Of a stretch of DNA of 64,000 nucleotides, positions 32,318-40,308 are shown piece by piece. The stretch is from assembly GCA_016293915.1 (NCBI GenBank), contig JAEDCY010000011.1, positions 1 through 64,000 of the forward strand, read 5' to 3'. The stretch's first letter is position 1; each line of letters opens with the position of its first letter. The stretch comes from Treponema sp. GTDB lineage: Bacteria; Spirochaetota; Spirochaetia; Treponematales; Treponemataceae. Below the pieces are notes generated by a model, which was not told where the DNA came from, did not search any database, and saw nothing but the letters and a program-made list of their open reading frames with translations. Both the position numbers and the translations under genes were made by a program.

Positions 32318-33058
32318 TTAAAATTCTGGCAGATGAATCTGCTTTGTTTCATCCCAGTTTTCAATAATTTTTGTACCGCTTGATGTACCGATTCTGTTGG
32401 CTCCAGCTTCAAGCATAGTTATCAAAGTTCTTGCACTTCTGATTCCACCAGAGGCTTTTACTCCCATATCACTGCCTACAGTCTTTCGCATCAGTTTTAC
32501 ATGAGATTCACTTGCACCATTAGGCAATGGCATTCCATCTATACCTTTTGGATTTGCAAAACCTGTTGAAGTTTTTACAAAATCAGCGCCAGCCTTTTTT
32601 GCAACCAGACAGCAGTTTACGATAGTATTTTCATCAAGAAGACAGGTTTCAAGAATTGTCTTTACGATTATATTTTTATCAAGTTTTTTTCCGGCAGTTT
32701 TACAGGCTTTTACAACACCAAGAATATCAGTTCCAACTTCAGAAAATCTTCCGTCTTTTGCAGCACCAATATTGATTACCATATCAATTTCGTCAGCACC
32801 ATTTGCAATTGCATTCTTTGCTTCATTAATCTTATCTTTTGTTGTTGTTGCACCCAGAGGAAACCCTACTACAGTACAGATTTTTACATCAGAATCTTTA
32901 AGTTCATTTGCTGCGGCAGAAACATAAACAGGATTTACGCAGACAGAAGCAAAATGATATCGTTTTGCTTCCTGGCACAATAGAATAATTTCTCCAATTC
33001 CAGCCTGTGGAGCAAGGAGAGTATGATCAATATATTTAGCAACTTCTTCTTTAGTCAT
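32318..33058 (-). CDS. deoC: Deoxyribose-phosphate aldolase
   Basis: DeoC cleaves 2-deoxyribose-5-phosphate to glyceraldehyde-3-phosphate and acetaldehyde in nucleoside breakdown. The 246-aa barrel shows IDHTLLAPQAG, the VVGFPLGA strand, DEIDMVINIGA, the Schiff-base lysine in FVKTSTGF, and VKASGGIR. Length and motifs are standard. There is no deo operon partner nearby. The gene has its own promoter that ends 6 nt before the ATG. Confidence 0.96.
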   Translation of the reverse strand: MTKEEVAKYIDHTLLAPQAGIGEIILLCQEAKRYHFASVCVNPVYVSAAANELKDSDVKICTVVGFPLGATTTKDKINEAKNAIANGADEIDMVINIGAAKDGRFSEVGTDILGVVKACKTAGKKLDKNIIVKTILETCLLDENTIVNCCLVAKKAGADFVKTSTGFANPKGIDGMPLPNGASESHVKLMRKTVGSDMGVKASGGIRSARTLITMLEAGANRIGTSSGTKIIENWDETKQIHLPEF

Positions 33059-33064
33059 TCCTTT

Positions 33065-33093
33065 ATTATACTTTACAATAATGATTTATTCAA
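33065..33093 (-). promoter_or_regulatory. deoC promoter (leaderless candidate)
   Basis: On the minus strand TTGAAT (33093-33088), a 17-nt spacer and a perfect TATAAT (33070-33065) are followed by 6 nt (AAAGGA) and the ATG. The AAAGGA would not be transcribed, or only in part, so it cannot be counted on as a Shine-Dalgarno sequence. Confidence 0.7.
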
Positions 33094-33163
33094 ATATCAG
33101 TTGCGAATTTTAGCCTATTGTTGTATTATTTTATATAGATTTTAAATATTTATAGGAGCAAAT

Positions 33164-33334
33164 ATGGCATTTAAAATTACCGATCAGTGTGTAAACTGTG
33201 GAGCTTGTGAACCGGATTGTCCGGTAGGAGCAATTGCAGAAAAAGACGGCGCTCGCGCTATCGATGCTGAAAAGTGCATCAGCTGTGGTTCATGCGCAGC
33301 TTCATGTCCAGCAGAAGCAATTGTAGAAGAATAG
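33164..33334 (+). CDS. 2[4Fe-4S] ferredoxin
   Basis: A 56-aa electron carrier with two CxxCxxCxxxCP clusters: CVNCGACEPDCP and CISCGSCAASCP, separated by the usual acidic and hydrophobic linker. This is the clostridial-type low-potential ferredoxin used with hydrogenases, pyruvate:ferredoxin oxidoreductase and similar anaerobic enzymes. AGGAG lies 6 nt before the ATG. The gene stands alone, divergent from deoC, with a strong terminator right after the stop codon. Its clusters would be supplied by the suf system at 6.4-11.7 kb. Confidence 0.96.
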   Translation: MAFKITDQCVNCGACEPDCPVGAIAEKDGARAIDAEKCISCGSCAASCPAEAIVEE

Positions 33335-33335
33335 T

Positions 33336-34343
33336 TTGCTGAAGATAAACTACGAGACGGGGCTCTCTTTTAAAAGACAGCCCCGTTTTTTTAACACTTT
33401 TTTCTTTTTCCTCATTTATTTTATATTTTCCCTGGGAAATCTTTATGCCCAGCCAGATGACCAGATAAAAAGAATCATAATTGAAAAAGACAAGCTCCCT
33501 GTTTTAGAGAGCCTTTCCCCTTCCCGTGCAAATACAATTCTTAAAGATTATAACAATATAGTTGAAAGTAACAGCAAAGCCATAAGTGCCGGCCGCGAAC
33601 CGGAAATATTGTTCTTTAAATATATAAATAATGAAAGATTTACATTTCAGGGGCTGGCTGCCCGATGCTGTATAACACAGGAAACGCTTGCAACTTTAAA
33701 TCAGATAGAAAACGCCCAGGATGATATAAAAGGTCAAACTCTTATTCTTCCTGTTGTAAGCGGTATTTTTATTCCTGTTGAGCGCGGCATAAATTCTATT
33801 GAAATACTTTTACAGGAGAATTACAGTTCTCATCCCTTAACAAAAACAAACATATATTATAATATTAATGGCAGAGACTATCTGTTCTTACGCAGCAAGC
33901 GTTTCACACCCACAGAAAGAGCATATTTTCTTGATTCTTCTCTGCGGCTTCCTTTGGATAATGATTCATTCTGGGTTTCTTCTGAATTCGGAAAAAGAAA
34001 AAATCCTTTTTCTGGAGAAATGAAAAATCATAATGGTATTGATCTTGCTGCGGCTGAAGGAACTCCTGTTTATGCAATAAAAGATGGGGCTGTTTATGCT
34101 GCCATCGAAAAAGACCCGGAGTTTGGAAACTACATTATTCTTAGTCACGATTTAGGAAAAATGACCAGTGTTTATGCTCATCTTTCCAAAATAACTGTGG
34201 ACCGCTATCAGTACGTGAAAAAAGGTGATGTAATTGGTTATGTAGGACAGACGGGTAAAGCTACGGGTCCTCACCTGCACTTTGAAATAAGAACAGGCGG
34301 AAAAGCAGAAGACCCGCGCATAAAACTGAATATTGAGAAATGA
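33336..34343 (+). CDS. LysM-like/M23 family metallopeptidase
   Basis: A 335-aa exported peptidoglycan hydrolase. A hydrophobic segment (NTFFFFLIYFIFSLGNLYA) forms a signal sequence. A LysM-like stretch lies near 105-150 (AARCCITQETLATLNQIENA, GQTLILPVV), and the M23 endopeptidase domain spans about 215-335 with zinc motifs NHNGIDLAA and HLHFEIR. The only in-frame start that keeps the signal sequence is a TTG at 33336, right after the ferredoxin stop, with no clear Shine-Dalgarno sequence. The first 19 codons overlap the ferredoxin terminator, so expression may depend on read-through. The next gene overlaps by 4 nt. Confidence 0.82.
   Translation: MLKINYETGLSFKRQPRFFNTFFFFLIYFIFSLGNLYAQPDDQIKRIIIEKDKLPVLESLSPSRANTILKDYNNIVESNSKAISAGREPEILFFKYINNERFTFQGLAARCCITQETLATLNQIENAQDDIKGQTLILPVVSGIFIPVERGINSIEILLQENYSSHPLTKTNIYYNINGRDYLFLRSKRFTPTERAYFLDSSLRLPLDNDSFWVSSEFGKRKNPFSGEMKNHNGIDLAAAEGTPVYAIKDGAVYAAIEKDPEFGNYIILSHDLGKMTSVYAHLSKITVDRYQYVKKGDVIGYVGQTGKATGPHLHFEIRTGGKAEDPRIKLNIEK
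33357..33392 (+). terminator. Intrinsic terminator after the ferredoxin gene
   Basis: ACGGGGCT (33357-33364) pairs with AGCCCCGT (33379-33386) around an inner palindrome TCTTTTAAAAGA, followed by a run of seven T. It lies inside the first codons assigned to the M23 peptidase. Confidence 0.88.
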
Positions 34344-35335
34344 TTAATAGGATAATTTGCAAAAAGACAGTTCTATTTTCTCTTTTCCTGCTCGCTGGAA
34401 TATTCTCTCTTGAAGCAGAAAGCTTTCGAGTAAGCAAAGTGCATGAAATTTCTGTTATTCAGAGTGTAGATTCTGAGAGTACAGAAAAACTTGGAATAAA
34501 TGAAGCTCTTGCAATTAAGCTTCCTTCAGATCAGACTTTTATAGAAGGGCTGGAACTTAAGTTCGAGATTCCAGAAGCCGTTGCTTCCTGGATGGATTCT
34601 GTTGCCTGTTCAGTTTATGCAAATATTACGCCAGATCCAAAAAGCACACAGATTGACTACAGCGGAACCAGAGCCTACGTAAAGACCTTACCTGGAAAGC
34701 TTTCCTGGGTTTTGCAGATTCCTCTTAAAAAAGAAAACTCAATAAAATCAAATAATTATACCACAAAGGTTGATACAGTAATTGAACCGACAAAAAATGT
34801 AATTTTTGTTCGCCTGCAGCCGGTAATGAAGGGTGTTCCAGAGGAAACCCTGAATGCAATTATTCCGATTACTGTAAAACCAATTCTTATGAACAAAGGG
34901 CAGCTTACATTTAAGCTTGTTCCACCAGAAAAGAAACTTGACCCCTGTACCATTTTTATTGATGATAAGATGACTCCTTTTGCAGATACTTCAAAAGTAT
35001 TTCTTGATACAGGTATTCATGATATTTCAATTATTTCTGAATTCTACCGCAACGAAGTGCGTACTGTACGCATAGACCGTGCAAAAAATACAGAACTGAC
35101 AGTTGAAATGAAGAGTCTTGAACCTACCCTGCTTATTACCGCGCCAGAAGGTACAGAAGTGCTTCTGGATGACGTAAAATGCACTGTATTTGGTAAAGAA
35201 TTTGTAATTTCTGAAGGCGAACATAAAATCAAGTTTTCTATCGGTGATTATGAAATTGTCCGTTCAATCACTGCAATAAAGGGTAAAACTTACACTGCTA
35301 ACTTCTCGCTTGATCTTGATATTTCTGAAAACTAG
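34340..35335 (+). CDS. Secreted PEGA-domain protein
   Basis: A 331-aa protein with a signal peptide (TVLFSLFLLAGIFSLEAES). The middle is beta-rich without a recognised family. The C-terminal 130 residues carry two PEGA-like repeats (TIFIDDKMTPFADTSKVFLD and LLITAPEGTEVLLDDVKCTV), a surface-binding beta module common in spirochaete envelope proteins. Probably periplasmic. Its ATG overlaps the stop of the M23 peptidase gene (ATGA), which points to coupled translation and perhaps a joint cell-wall role. Confidence 0.75.
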   Translation: MINRIICKKTVLFSLFLLAGIFSLEAESFRVSKVHEISVIQSVDSESTEKLGINEALAIKLPSDQTFIEGLELKFEIPEAVASWMDSVACSVYANITPDPKSTQIDYSGTRAYVKTLPGKLSWVLQIPLKKENSIKSNNYTTKVDTVIEPTKNVIFVRLQPVMKGVPEETLNAIIPITVKPILMNKGQLTFKLVPPEKKLDPCTIFIDDKMTPFADTSKVFLDTGIHDISIISEFYRNEVRTVRIDRAKNTELTVEMKSLEPTLLITAPEGTEVLLDDVKCTVFGKEFVISEGEHKIKFSIGDYEIVRSITAIKGKTYTANFSLDLDISEN

Positions 35336-35399
35336 AATCATTCTGAATTAAGGTTTGTATCACTTTTTTTATTAATTTTTTTTATTTCGATTAAAGAAT

Positions 35400-35507
35400 T
35401 CGGGGGGCCAGGTCGATAATAAATATATCGGGAACATTTTCCCCTCCCACCCATGTTCCCGATATGCCTGATGGGCATGGCTCGGATCTATTCCGAGCCT
35501 TTTTTTT
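35400..35507 (+). ncRNA. Candidate trans-acting small RNA with C-rich loop
   Basis: A G-rich 5' end (CGGGGGGCC) is followed by a perfect 13-bp hairpin, ATATCGGGAACAT (35425-35437) and ATGTTCCCGATAT (35453-35465). Its 15-nt loop is TTTCCCCTCCCACCC. A small TGCC/GGCA hairpin follows, then a terminator GGCTCGGA/TCCGAGCC (35479-35486/35492-35499) with eight T. The loop CCUCC is complementary to Shine-Dalgarno sequences. It is not coding and does not show the SRP RNA, tmRNA, RNase P or 6S signatures. The promoter is weak by eye (TTATTA-17-TAAAGA, 35369-35397). Either strand of the hairpin could be transcribed, but the T-run fits plus. Confidence 0.65.
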
Positions 35508-35535
35508 GTTTAAATCCATGTAATACCATTCAGTT

Positions 35536-35685
35536 ATAATGATGGCTGTATACTCCCGCTGAAAAAGCCCAAAGCCTGCTGGCGAGCCTCGGCGCTCCGC
35601 TTGTATTTCACCGTCGAACCGGCGTTCCCGTATCGGCTCGATGCAGACTTCGGTCTTTTTCTGCTCCGTATCCCACCATCATAAT
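35536..35685. repeat. 150-bp imperfect inverted-repeat element, GC-rich core
   Basis: The arms at 35536-35569 and 35652-35685 (ATAATGATGG and GAAAAAG blocks) are complementary over about 34 bp with mismatches. The core is GC-rich (GGCGCTCCGC, GTCGAACCGGCG). It is similar in style, not obviously in sequence, to 27222-27397. Confidence 0.6.
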
Positions 35686-35747
35686 TTCCGAATTCTTATT
35701 TAAAACATTAAAAAGTCTCGGAATCTTGAAGCGGGAAGTTGTAACTA

Positions 35748-35776
35748 TTCACTTTTTTGATACTTTCTACTATAAT
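35748..35776 (+). promoter_or_regulatory. Promoter of the PBP gene
   Basis: TTCACT (35748-35753), 17 nt and a perfect TATAAT (35771-35776). The ATG follows 9 nt later, predicting a leader of only 2-3 nt. Confidence 0.5.
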
Positions 35777-35785
35777 AGGTCAAAT

Positions 35786-38326
35786 ATGATTAAGATTAAA
35801 AAATCTGGAATTGTTATCATCTCGCTGTTTTTTCTGGGTTCTATTATCCTGGGGCTTTGTTTGGGATGGTCTGTTTCTGAGACCCGAAATATAATTAATT
35901 CTGAATATATAACTGATTTTGATACTGCGCTTCCTACTAAACTTCTTGATATAAATGGTGAACTTATTACAGAGTTTGCATCGGACGAAAAGCGTGAAAT
36001 CATTGCTTATAATAATCTTCCACAACAGATGATTGATGCTTTGATTACCCGAGAGGATAATGTTTTCTTCTCACATAACGGTTTGAATCTTAAGGCTATT
36101 CTGCGTGGTGTAGTTGGTATTCTTACCGGACGATCTCTTGGTGGTGGTTCTACCCTCACCCAGCAGATTGCAGGAACTCTTTACTGTGACCGTTCAGACA
36201 AGTCATTAACCCGTAAGCTTAAGGAACTCTGGTGGGCCATTCAGATGGAACGCCGTTATTCTAAAAACGAAATCCTTGAGCTTTATCTCAATAAAATCTA
36301 TTTTGGTGGCGGTACTTACGGAGTAAATGCTGCTTCGAAATATTATTTTGGCCACGATGCTACAGAAATCACTCCGGCAGAAGCAGCAATTCTTGTAATC
36401 CAGCTTTCTAACCCTGCTTTCTATAATCCTTTTGATCATCCAAACCGTGCCATGGACCGTCAGAAATATGTTCTTTCATCAATGGTCGATGCAGGCTTCC
36501 TTACAAAAGAAGCGGCTGATGAATCATTTGAAAACTATTGGGCCAATTTTGATTACACAAGAACTTCGACCTCTGCATATATGATGAGAGATGATAAAGC
36601 TCCATGGTTCAGCGAGTTTGTTCGTCGAGAACTTTCAGGTATGATTTACGGTTCTGATGATATTTACACATCTGGCTTTACAGTAAACACAACTTTAAAC
36701 CTTGCTCATCAGCAGATTGCACAGGATGTAATGGCAAAATATATAGAAGATGCAAAACGCCGTTACAAGCGTGAACATTCTTCTAAAACTGGCGTTGCAA
36801 CAAATGTCTTTGTTCCTATGACAGAAATGCTTGCCCTTCTCTTTGATATTCCGGAGCTTAAGGTCAGCAAGCAGCGCACTGAAATTGTTGCAAACAATAC
36901 TTATGTAAATCAGATAAATCCGGTTCTTGATGTTGTTGCACTTTTAACAGGTACTGAAAAACTCAAGGTAAACATTGTAAACAGAGCAACTGCAATTGCA
37001 AAACAAAATGAAGAAAAGACAACTATTGAAGGAACCATGGTTGCTCTCGATCATTCTAACGGTTATATTGATGCTCTTGTAGGCGGAAGCAAGTTTGATT
37101 CTGATAATCAGTTTATTCGTGCTACACAGGCAAAGGTTCAGCCAGGTTCAACCTTTAAGCCACTCTACTACTCTGCTGCAATTGATTCTCGTAAGTTTAC
37201 TCCTACAACTCAGATTTCCGACTCTATGGTTGTATTCCACACTGCAGATGGAAAACCTTATATTCCTTTAAACTTCCGCGGCGAATGGGAAGGAAATGTT
37301 TCTTTTTGGTATGCTCTTACACGTTCTATGAACGTTCCTTCTCTTAAGATTCTTGATGGCATTGGTTTTGAAGCAGCAATCGACCGTGCATCTAAGCTTC
37401 TTGGTATTCCTCAGAATGAACTTGAATCAAGAAGTTTTGTTCCGGTATATCCTCTTGGTCTTGGTGTTTGTTCTGTACGACCTATCGAAATGGCACGCGC
37501 TTACGCAATTTTTGCTAACGGTGGTAAAGAAATCACTCCAATGGCTATACGTACTGTAGAAGATAAAAATGGAAATGTTATTTTGAATCCTGAACTTGAC
37601 ATCAGAAAAGAACAGGCTGCTAAGGGAGATAAAATTCAGGTTATATCTCCACAGACATCTTTTGTAATGATAAAACTGCTTGAGCAGACTGTAAATAACG
37701 GTGGTACTCTTCATGCTCAGAAATGGCACTTTGATTACCGCGACGCAAATGGAAAGCGCTACACAATGCCGGCCGGCGGTAAAACCGGTACAACTCAGAA
37801 CTGGGCCGATGCCTGGACATGTGGTATTACTCCATACTATGCTGCTGCCTTCTGGTTTGGTTTTGATAAACCGGGCCAGTCACTTGGTTTGAATATTACA
37901 GGTGCAACTCTTGCCGGTTTTGCCTGGGGTGAATATTTTGATAAAGTTCATGCAGATCTTCCATTCAAGAACTGGATTAAACCTCTTGAAGGTGTTATTG
38001 AATGTACTGTTTGTGCAGACAGCGGAATGATTCTTACAGAGTCTTGTGAACACTCTACAACACAGTGGTATCTTGAAGGAACTCAGCCTACAGAAATCTG
38101 CCCTATTCACTCAAGTACTTCTAATTCAGTTATTTCTATTATGCGTCTTGAAAAAGAAATGTATAAATCTGGACAGAGAATGACTTTTGAGCTTGACACA
38201 ACTCCACTTTCTTTTGATTTGAATGCTCCTCTTACTACTGAATATGACAGCGAAGAAGATGAGGAAAACGAAAATAATTTTGTTGATAATACTTCAAAGT
38301 TGGATTATAACTATTTAATGGATTAA
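35786..38326 (+). CDS. Class A penicillin-binding protein (bifunctional)
   Basis: An 846-aa inner-membrane protein that polymerises and cross-links peptidoglycan. One N-terminal transmembrane helix (IVIISLFFLGSIILGLCLG) precedes the GT51 transglycosylase domain (about 70-250) with EDNVFFSHNG, GRSLGGGSTLTQQ, RKLKELWWA and IYFGGGTYG. The transpeptidase domain (about 415-735) has the serine in PGSTFKP (SxxK), SMN (SxN) and KTGTTQ (KTG). The C-terminal Asp/Glu-rich tail is unusual but short. I choose ATG 35786 over an in-frame upstream start because the hydrophobic helix and -10 box both fit there. It is PBP1a-like. Confidence 0.93.
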   Translation: MIKIKKSGIVIISLFFLGSIILGLCLGWSVSETRNIINSEYITDFDTALPTKLLDINGELITEFASDEKREIIAYNNLPQQMIDALITREDNVFFSHNGLNLKAILRGVVGILTGRSLGGGSTLTQQIAGTLYCDRSDKSLTRKLKELWWAIQMERRYSKNEILELYLNKIYFGGGTYGVNAASKYYFGHDATEITPAEAAILVIQLSNPAFYNPFDHPNRAMDRQKYVLSSMVDAGFLTKEAADESFENYWANFDYTRTSTSAYMMRDDKAPWFSEFVRRELSGMIYGSDDIYTSGFTVNTTLNLAHQQIAQDVMAKYIEDAKRRYKREHSSKTGVATNVFVPMTEMLALLFDIPELKVSKQRTEIVANNTYVNQINPVLDVVALLTGTEKLKVNIVNRATAIAKQNEEKTTIEGTMVALDHSNGYIDALVGGSKFDSDNQFIRATQAKVQPGSTFKPLYYSAAIDSRKFTPTTQISDSMVVFHTADGKPYIPLNFRGEWEGNVSFWYALTRSMNVPSLKILDGIGFEAAIDRASKLLGIPQNELESRSFVPVYPLGLGVCSVRPIEMARAYAIFANGGKEITPMAIRTVEDKNGNVILNPELDIRKEQAAKGDKIQVISPQTSFVMIKLLEQTVNNGGTLHAQKWHFDYRDANGKRYTMPAGGKTGTTQNWADAWTCGITPYYAAAFWFGFDKPGQSLGLNITGATLAGFAWGEYFDKVHADLPFKNWIKPLEGVIECTVCADSGMILTESCEHSTTQWYLEGTQPTEICPIHSSTSNSVISIMRLEKEMYKSGQRMTFELDTTPLSFDLNAPLTTEYDSEEDEENENNFVDNTSKLDYNYLMD

Positions 38327-38349
38327 ACAATTTAGTGATATACGTCCAC

Positions 38350-38379
38350 GTCAAGGCACGCTTAGCTAAAAACCTTGAC
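38350..38379. repeat. GTCAAGG...CCTTGAC palindrome, copy 1
   Basis: A 30-bp hairpin-forming unit GTCAAGGCACGCTTAGCTAA..CCTTGAC lies downstream of the PBP gene. A near-identical inverted copy lies at 59851-59880. Confidence 0.75.
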
Positions 38380-38420
38380 ATGTCCGTTTATCGGTTATTG
38401 CACAGGAGTTTATAACCGCT

Positions 38421-38819
38421 ATGTTAGTACAGATTAAGGACATCAAGATAAAAAAACGAGTTCGAAAAGATCTCGGAAATCTTGAAGATCTTAAAGACAG
38501 CATGAAACTCTATGGACTTATGAATCCAATTACCCTCAATAGCCGGTATGAGCTTATTGCGGGAGAGAGACGACTTCAATCTGCAATCCAGTTAGGCTGG
38601 ACAAGCATAAACGCAAACATCATTGATAATCTCTCCGAAGTAGATCAGCTCGAAATGGAGATTGAAGAAAATAATCAGCGCAAGGAATTTACAGAAGCAG
38701 AACTTATGGAAGGTTATAAAAGACTCCAGAGACTGCGAAACCCTAATATATTCTACAGAATCTACCTCTTTTTCAAACATCTTTTTGAAAAGGTTGCAGA
38801 TTATTTCAGGAAAAAATGA
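38421..38819 (+). CDS. ParB/Sulfiredoxin-fold N-terminal domain protein
   Basis: A 132-aa protein consisting of the ParB N-terminal (ParB/Srx) fold only. LKDSMKLYGLMNPITL and GERRLQSAIQLGW (ParB box II-like, GERR) are present, then NIIDNLSEVDQLEMEIEENN. The helix-turn-helix and dimerisation domains of chromosomal ParB are missing. The tail is a basic, aromatic amphipathic helix (IFYRIYLFFKHLFEKVADYF) that might bind membrane. The ParB fold can bind or hydrolyse CTP, but no conclusion is possible here. AGGAG lies 11 nt before the ATG. The next gene overlaps by 4 nt. Confidence 0.8.
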   Translation: MLVQIKDIKIKKRVRKDLGNLEDLKDSMKLYGLMNPITLNSRYELIAGERRLQSAIQLGWTSINANIIDNLSEVDQLEMEIEENNQRKEFTEAELMEGYKRLQRLRNPNIFYRIYLFFKHLFEKVADYFRKK

Positions 38820-39358
38820 AACATATTTTTAAAACTACATTAATTACAGTATCAATTTTATTTCTTTTTACATCAAAAATTTTTGCAACAGGGGCAGGAA
38901 TTCAGGCAGGACTTATTCCGGGACTTTTTATAAATGAAACTTCTTCTTCAGTAAAAAATTTAACAGGAAACATTACCGGTACAATCAGGATGTCTAAGTT
39001 TCCTGTAGTAGCTGGAGCCGGATTTGAAGGTGGAAAACTCTTTTCTGATTTTAATTATGGTTTTTCTGTATTTGCTGATTACTGGGCTGTAGATCTTCAA
39101 ATTAAAAATACCTGGAGTTTTTATTCAGGGTTTGGTTTTAGCGGAAAGCTTTTAACTTCAGATTTTAAGAAGTGGAACTTTGCTGCAGGGGCACGTTTCT
39201 TTGCCGGAACAAACTACACTTTTTATGACAATTTTCTTGAGCTTTATGCTCAGCAGAATATAGTACCTACTTATATAAAAAGCCTGACTTCTTCTGGAAA
39301 TGATGGAATGTTTATGTTCTGCTTTCCTTTTGAAGCCGGCTTGAGAATGCATTTTTAA
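38816..39358 (+). CDS. Hypothetical outer-membrane-type beta protein
   Basis: This 180-aa protein has a signal peptide (TTLITVSILFLFTSKIFA-TG) and a body of alternating hydrophobic/aromatic strands (FNYGFSVFADYWAVDLQIKN, WSFYSGFGFSGKLL) ending in a strand with terminal Phe (AGLRMHF). This suggests a small eight-strand outer-membrane barrel. I do not recognise a family. Its ATG overlaps the stop of the ParB-N gene (ATGA), an unusual pairing of a cytosolic ParB fold with an exported protein. Confidence 0.65.
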   Translation: MKHIFKTTLITVSILFLFTSKIFATGAGIQAGLIPGLFINETSSSVKNLTGNITGTIRMSKFPVVAGAGFEGGKLFSDFNYGFSVFADYWAVDLQIKNTWSFYSGFGFSGKLLTSDFKKWNFAAGARFFAGTNYTFYDNFLELYAQQNIVPTYIKSLTSSGNDGMFMFCFPFEAGLRMHF

Positions 39359-39376
39359 GTTCAGGTAATTACAGAC

Positions 39377-40282
39377 ATGCTATCGTATCAGCATATTTTT
39401 CATGCAGGAAATCATGCAGACATTCTCAAACACAGCGTACTTATTTATGTTCTAAAGTCATTAAATAAAAAAGATAAATCATATACGTTTTTTGATACTC
39501 ATGCTGCAAGCGGACTTTATGATTTAACTGATAACAGAAGTCTAAAAACAGGAGAAGCGGAAAAGGGAATATTGTCTCTGTCTGCTTCAGAAGAGCTTCC
39601 TCTACTTCTGAAAGAATATCTTGATTTTGTAAAACCTTATATTACTGATTCCAGATATCCTGGTTCGCCAGAAATTGAAAGAAGTCTTATGCGTACAGGG
39701 GACACTCTTATTCTTTCTGAACTGCACCCTCAGGAAATTGAAAATCTGAAAGAAAACATGAAGAAGCCAAGGCCAGTTCTGCCGGCTCACACAGAAATCA
39801 CTGCTTTTCCTTCAATTCAGATTCATAAACGAAGCGGCTGGGAAATGCTTAAGGCACTTACTCCTCCACAGACAAAACGTGGAGCAGTTTTAATTGACCC
39901 AAGCTATGAGGAAGCTTCTGATTATAAAGATGCAGCTGACACAATCTGTACAGTCCATAAAAAATGGAGTAACGGAATTATTCTGTTATGGTATCCCCTT
40001 CTCGCTCACCGTGAAAATGAAATTAATTCCATGCTCTCTCAAATTACAGACAGTGCACGTTCCCTTAATCCGAATATCGAAATTTCAAATCTGCAGCTGC
40101 AGGTATTTGATAAAGATGCCCACAAGGAAGTTACTCTCAATGAATTCCGTTCCCAGTTACAAGGAGACAAAAAAAATCCGCCCCGTTTATACGGCAGCGG
40201 AATTTTAGTATTAAATTCTCCCTGGAAGCTGGAAGAAGAAGCTGATAAAGCAATCAGGTTTATTTGTCATTCCCGTACTTAA
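39377..40282 (+). CDS. rlmJ: 23S rRNA (adenine(2030)-N(6))-methyltransferase RlmJ
   Basis: RlmJ uses SAM to methylate A2030 of 23S rRNA. The 301-aa protein shows the diagnostic start LSYQHIFHAGNHADILKH, the SAM site around FFDTHAASGLYDL, and the catalytic IDPSYEE (D-P-P-Y type motif, here DPSY). GSGILVLNSPWKL closes the domain. Length is close to the 280-aa E. coli enzyme. Cytosolic. An imperfect AGGT lies upstream of the ATG. It converges on clpB. Confidence 0.93.
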   Translation: MLSYQHIFHAGNHADILKHSVLIYVLKSLNKKDKSYTFFDTHAASGLYDLTDNRSLKTGEAEKGILSLSASEELPLLLKEYLDFVKPYITDSRYPGSPEIERSLMRTGDTLILSELHPQEIENLKENMKKPRPVLPAHTEITAFPSIQIHKRSGWEMLKALTPPQTKRGAVLIDPSYEEASDYKDAADTICTVHKKWSNGIILLWYPLLAHRENEINSMLSQITDSARSLNPNIEISNLQLQVFDKDAHKEVTLNEFRSQLQGDKKNPPRLYGSGILVLNSPWKLEEEADKAIRFICHSRT

Positions 40283-40308
40283 CACACAAATGACACTTTA
40301 TGCAATAT

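Larger units (their letters stand above)
35508..35785. other. Intergenic region before the PBP gene
   Basis: It holds the inverted-repeat element at 35536-35685 and the PBP promoter at 35748-35776. No gene is seen. Confidence 0.6.

Noticed and set aside
35400..35507. SRP (4.5S) RNA, 6S RNA or tmRNA at this locus
   Set aside because: The GNAR-type SRP loop, the long open bubble of 6S and any tRNA-like or tag-reading part are all missing.
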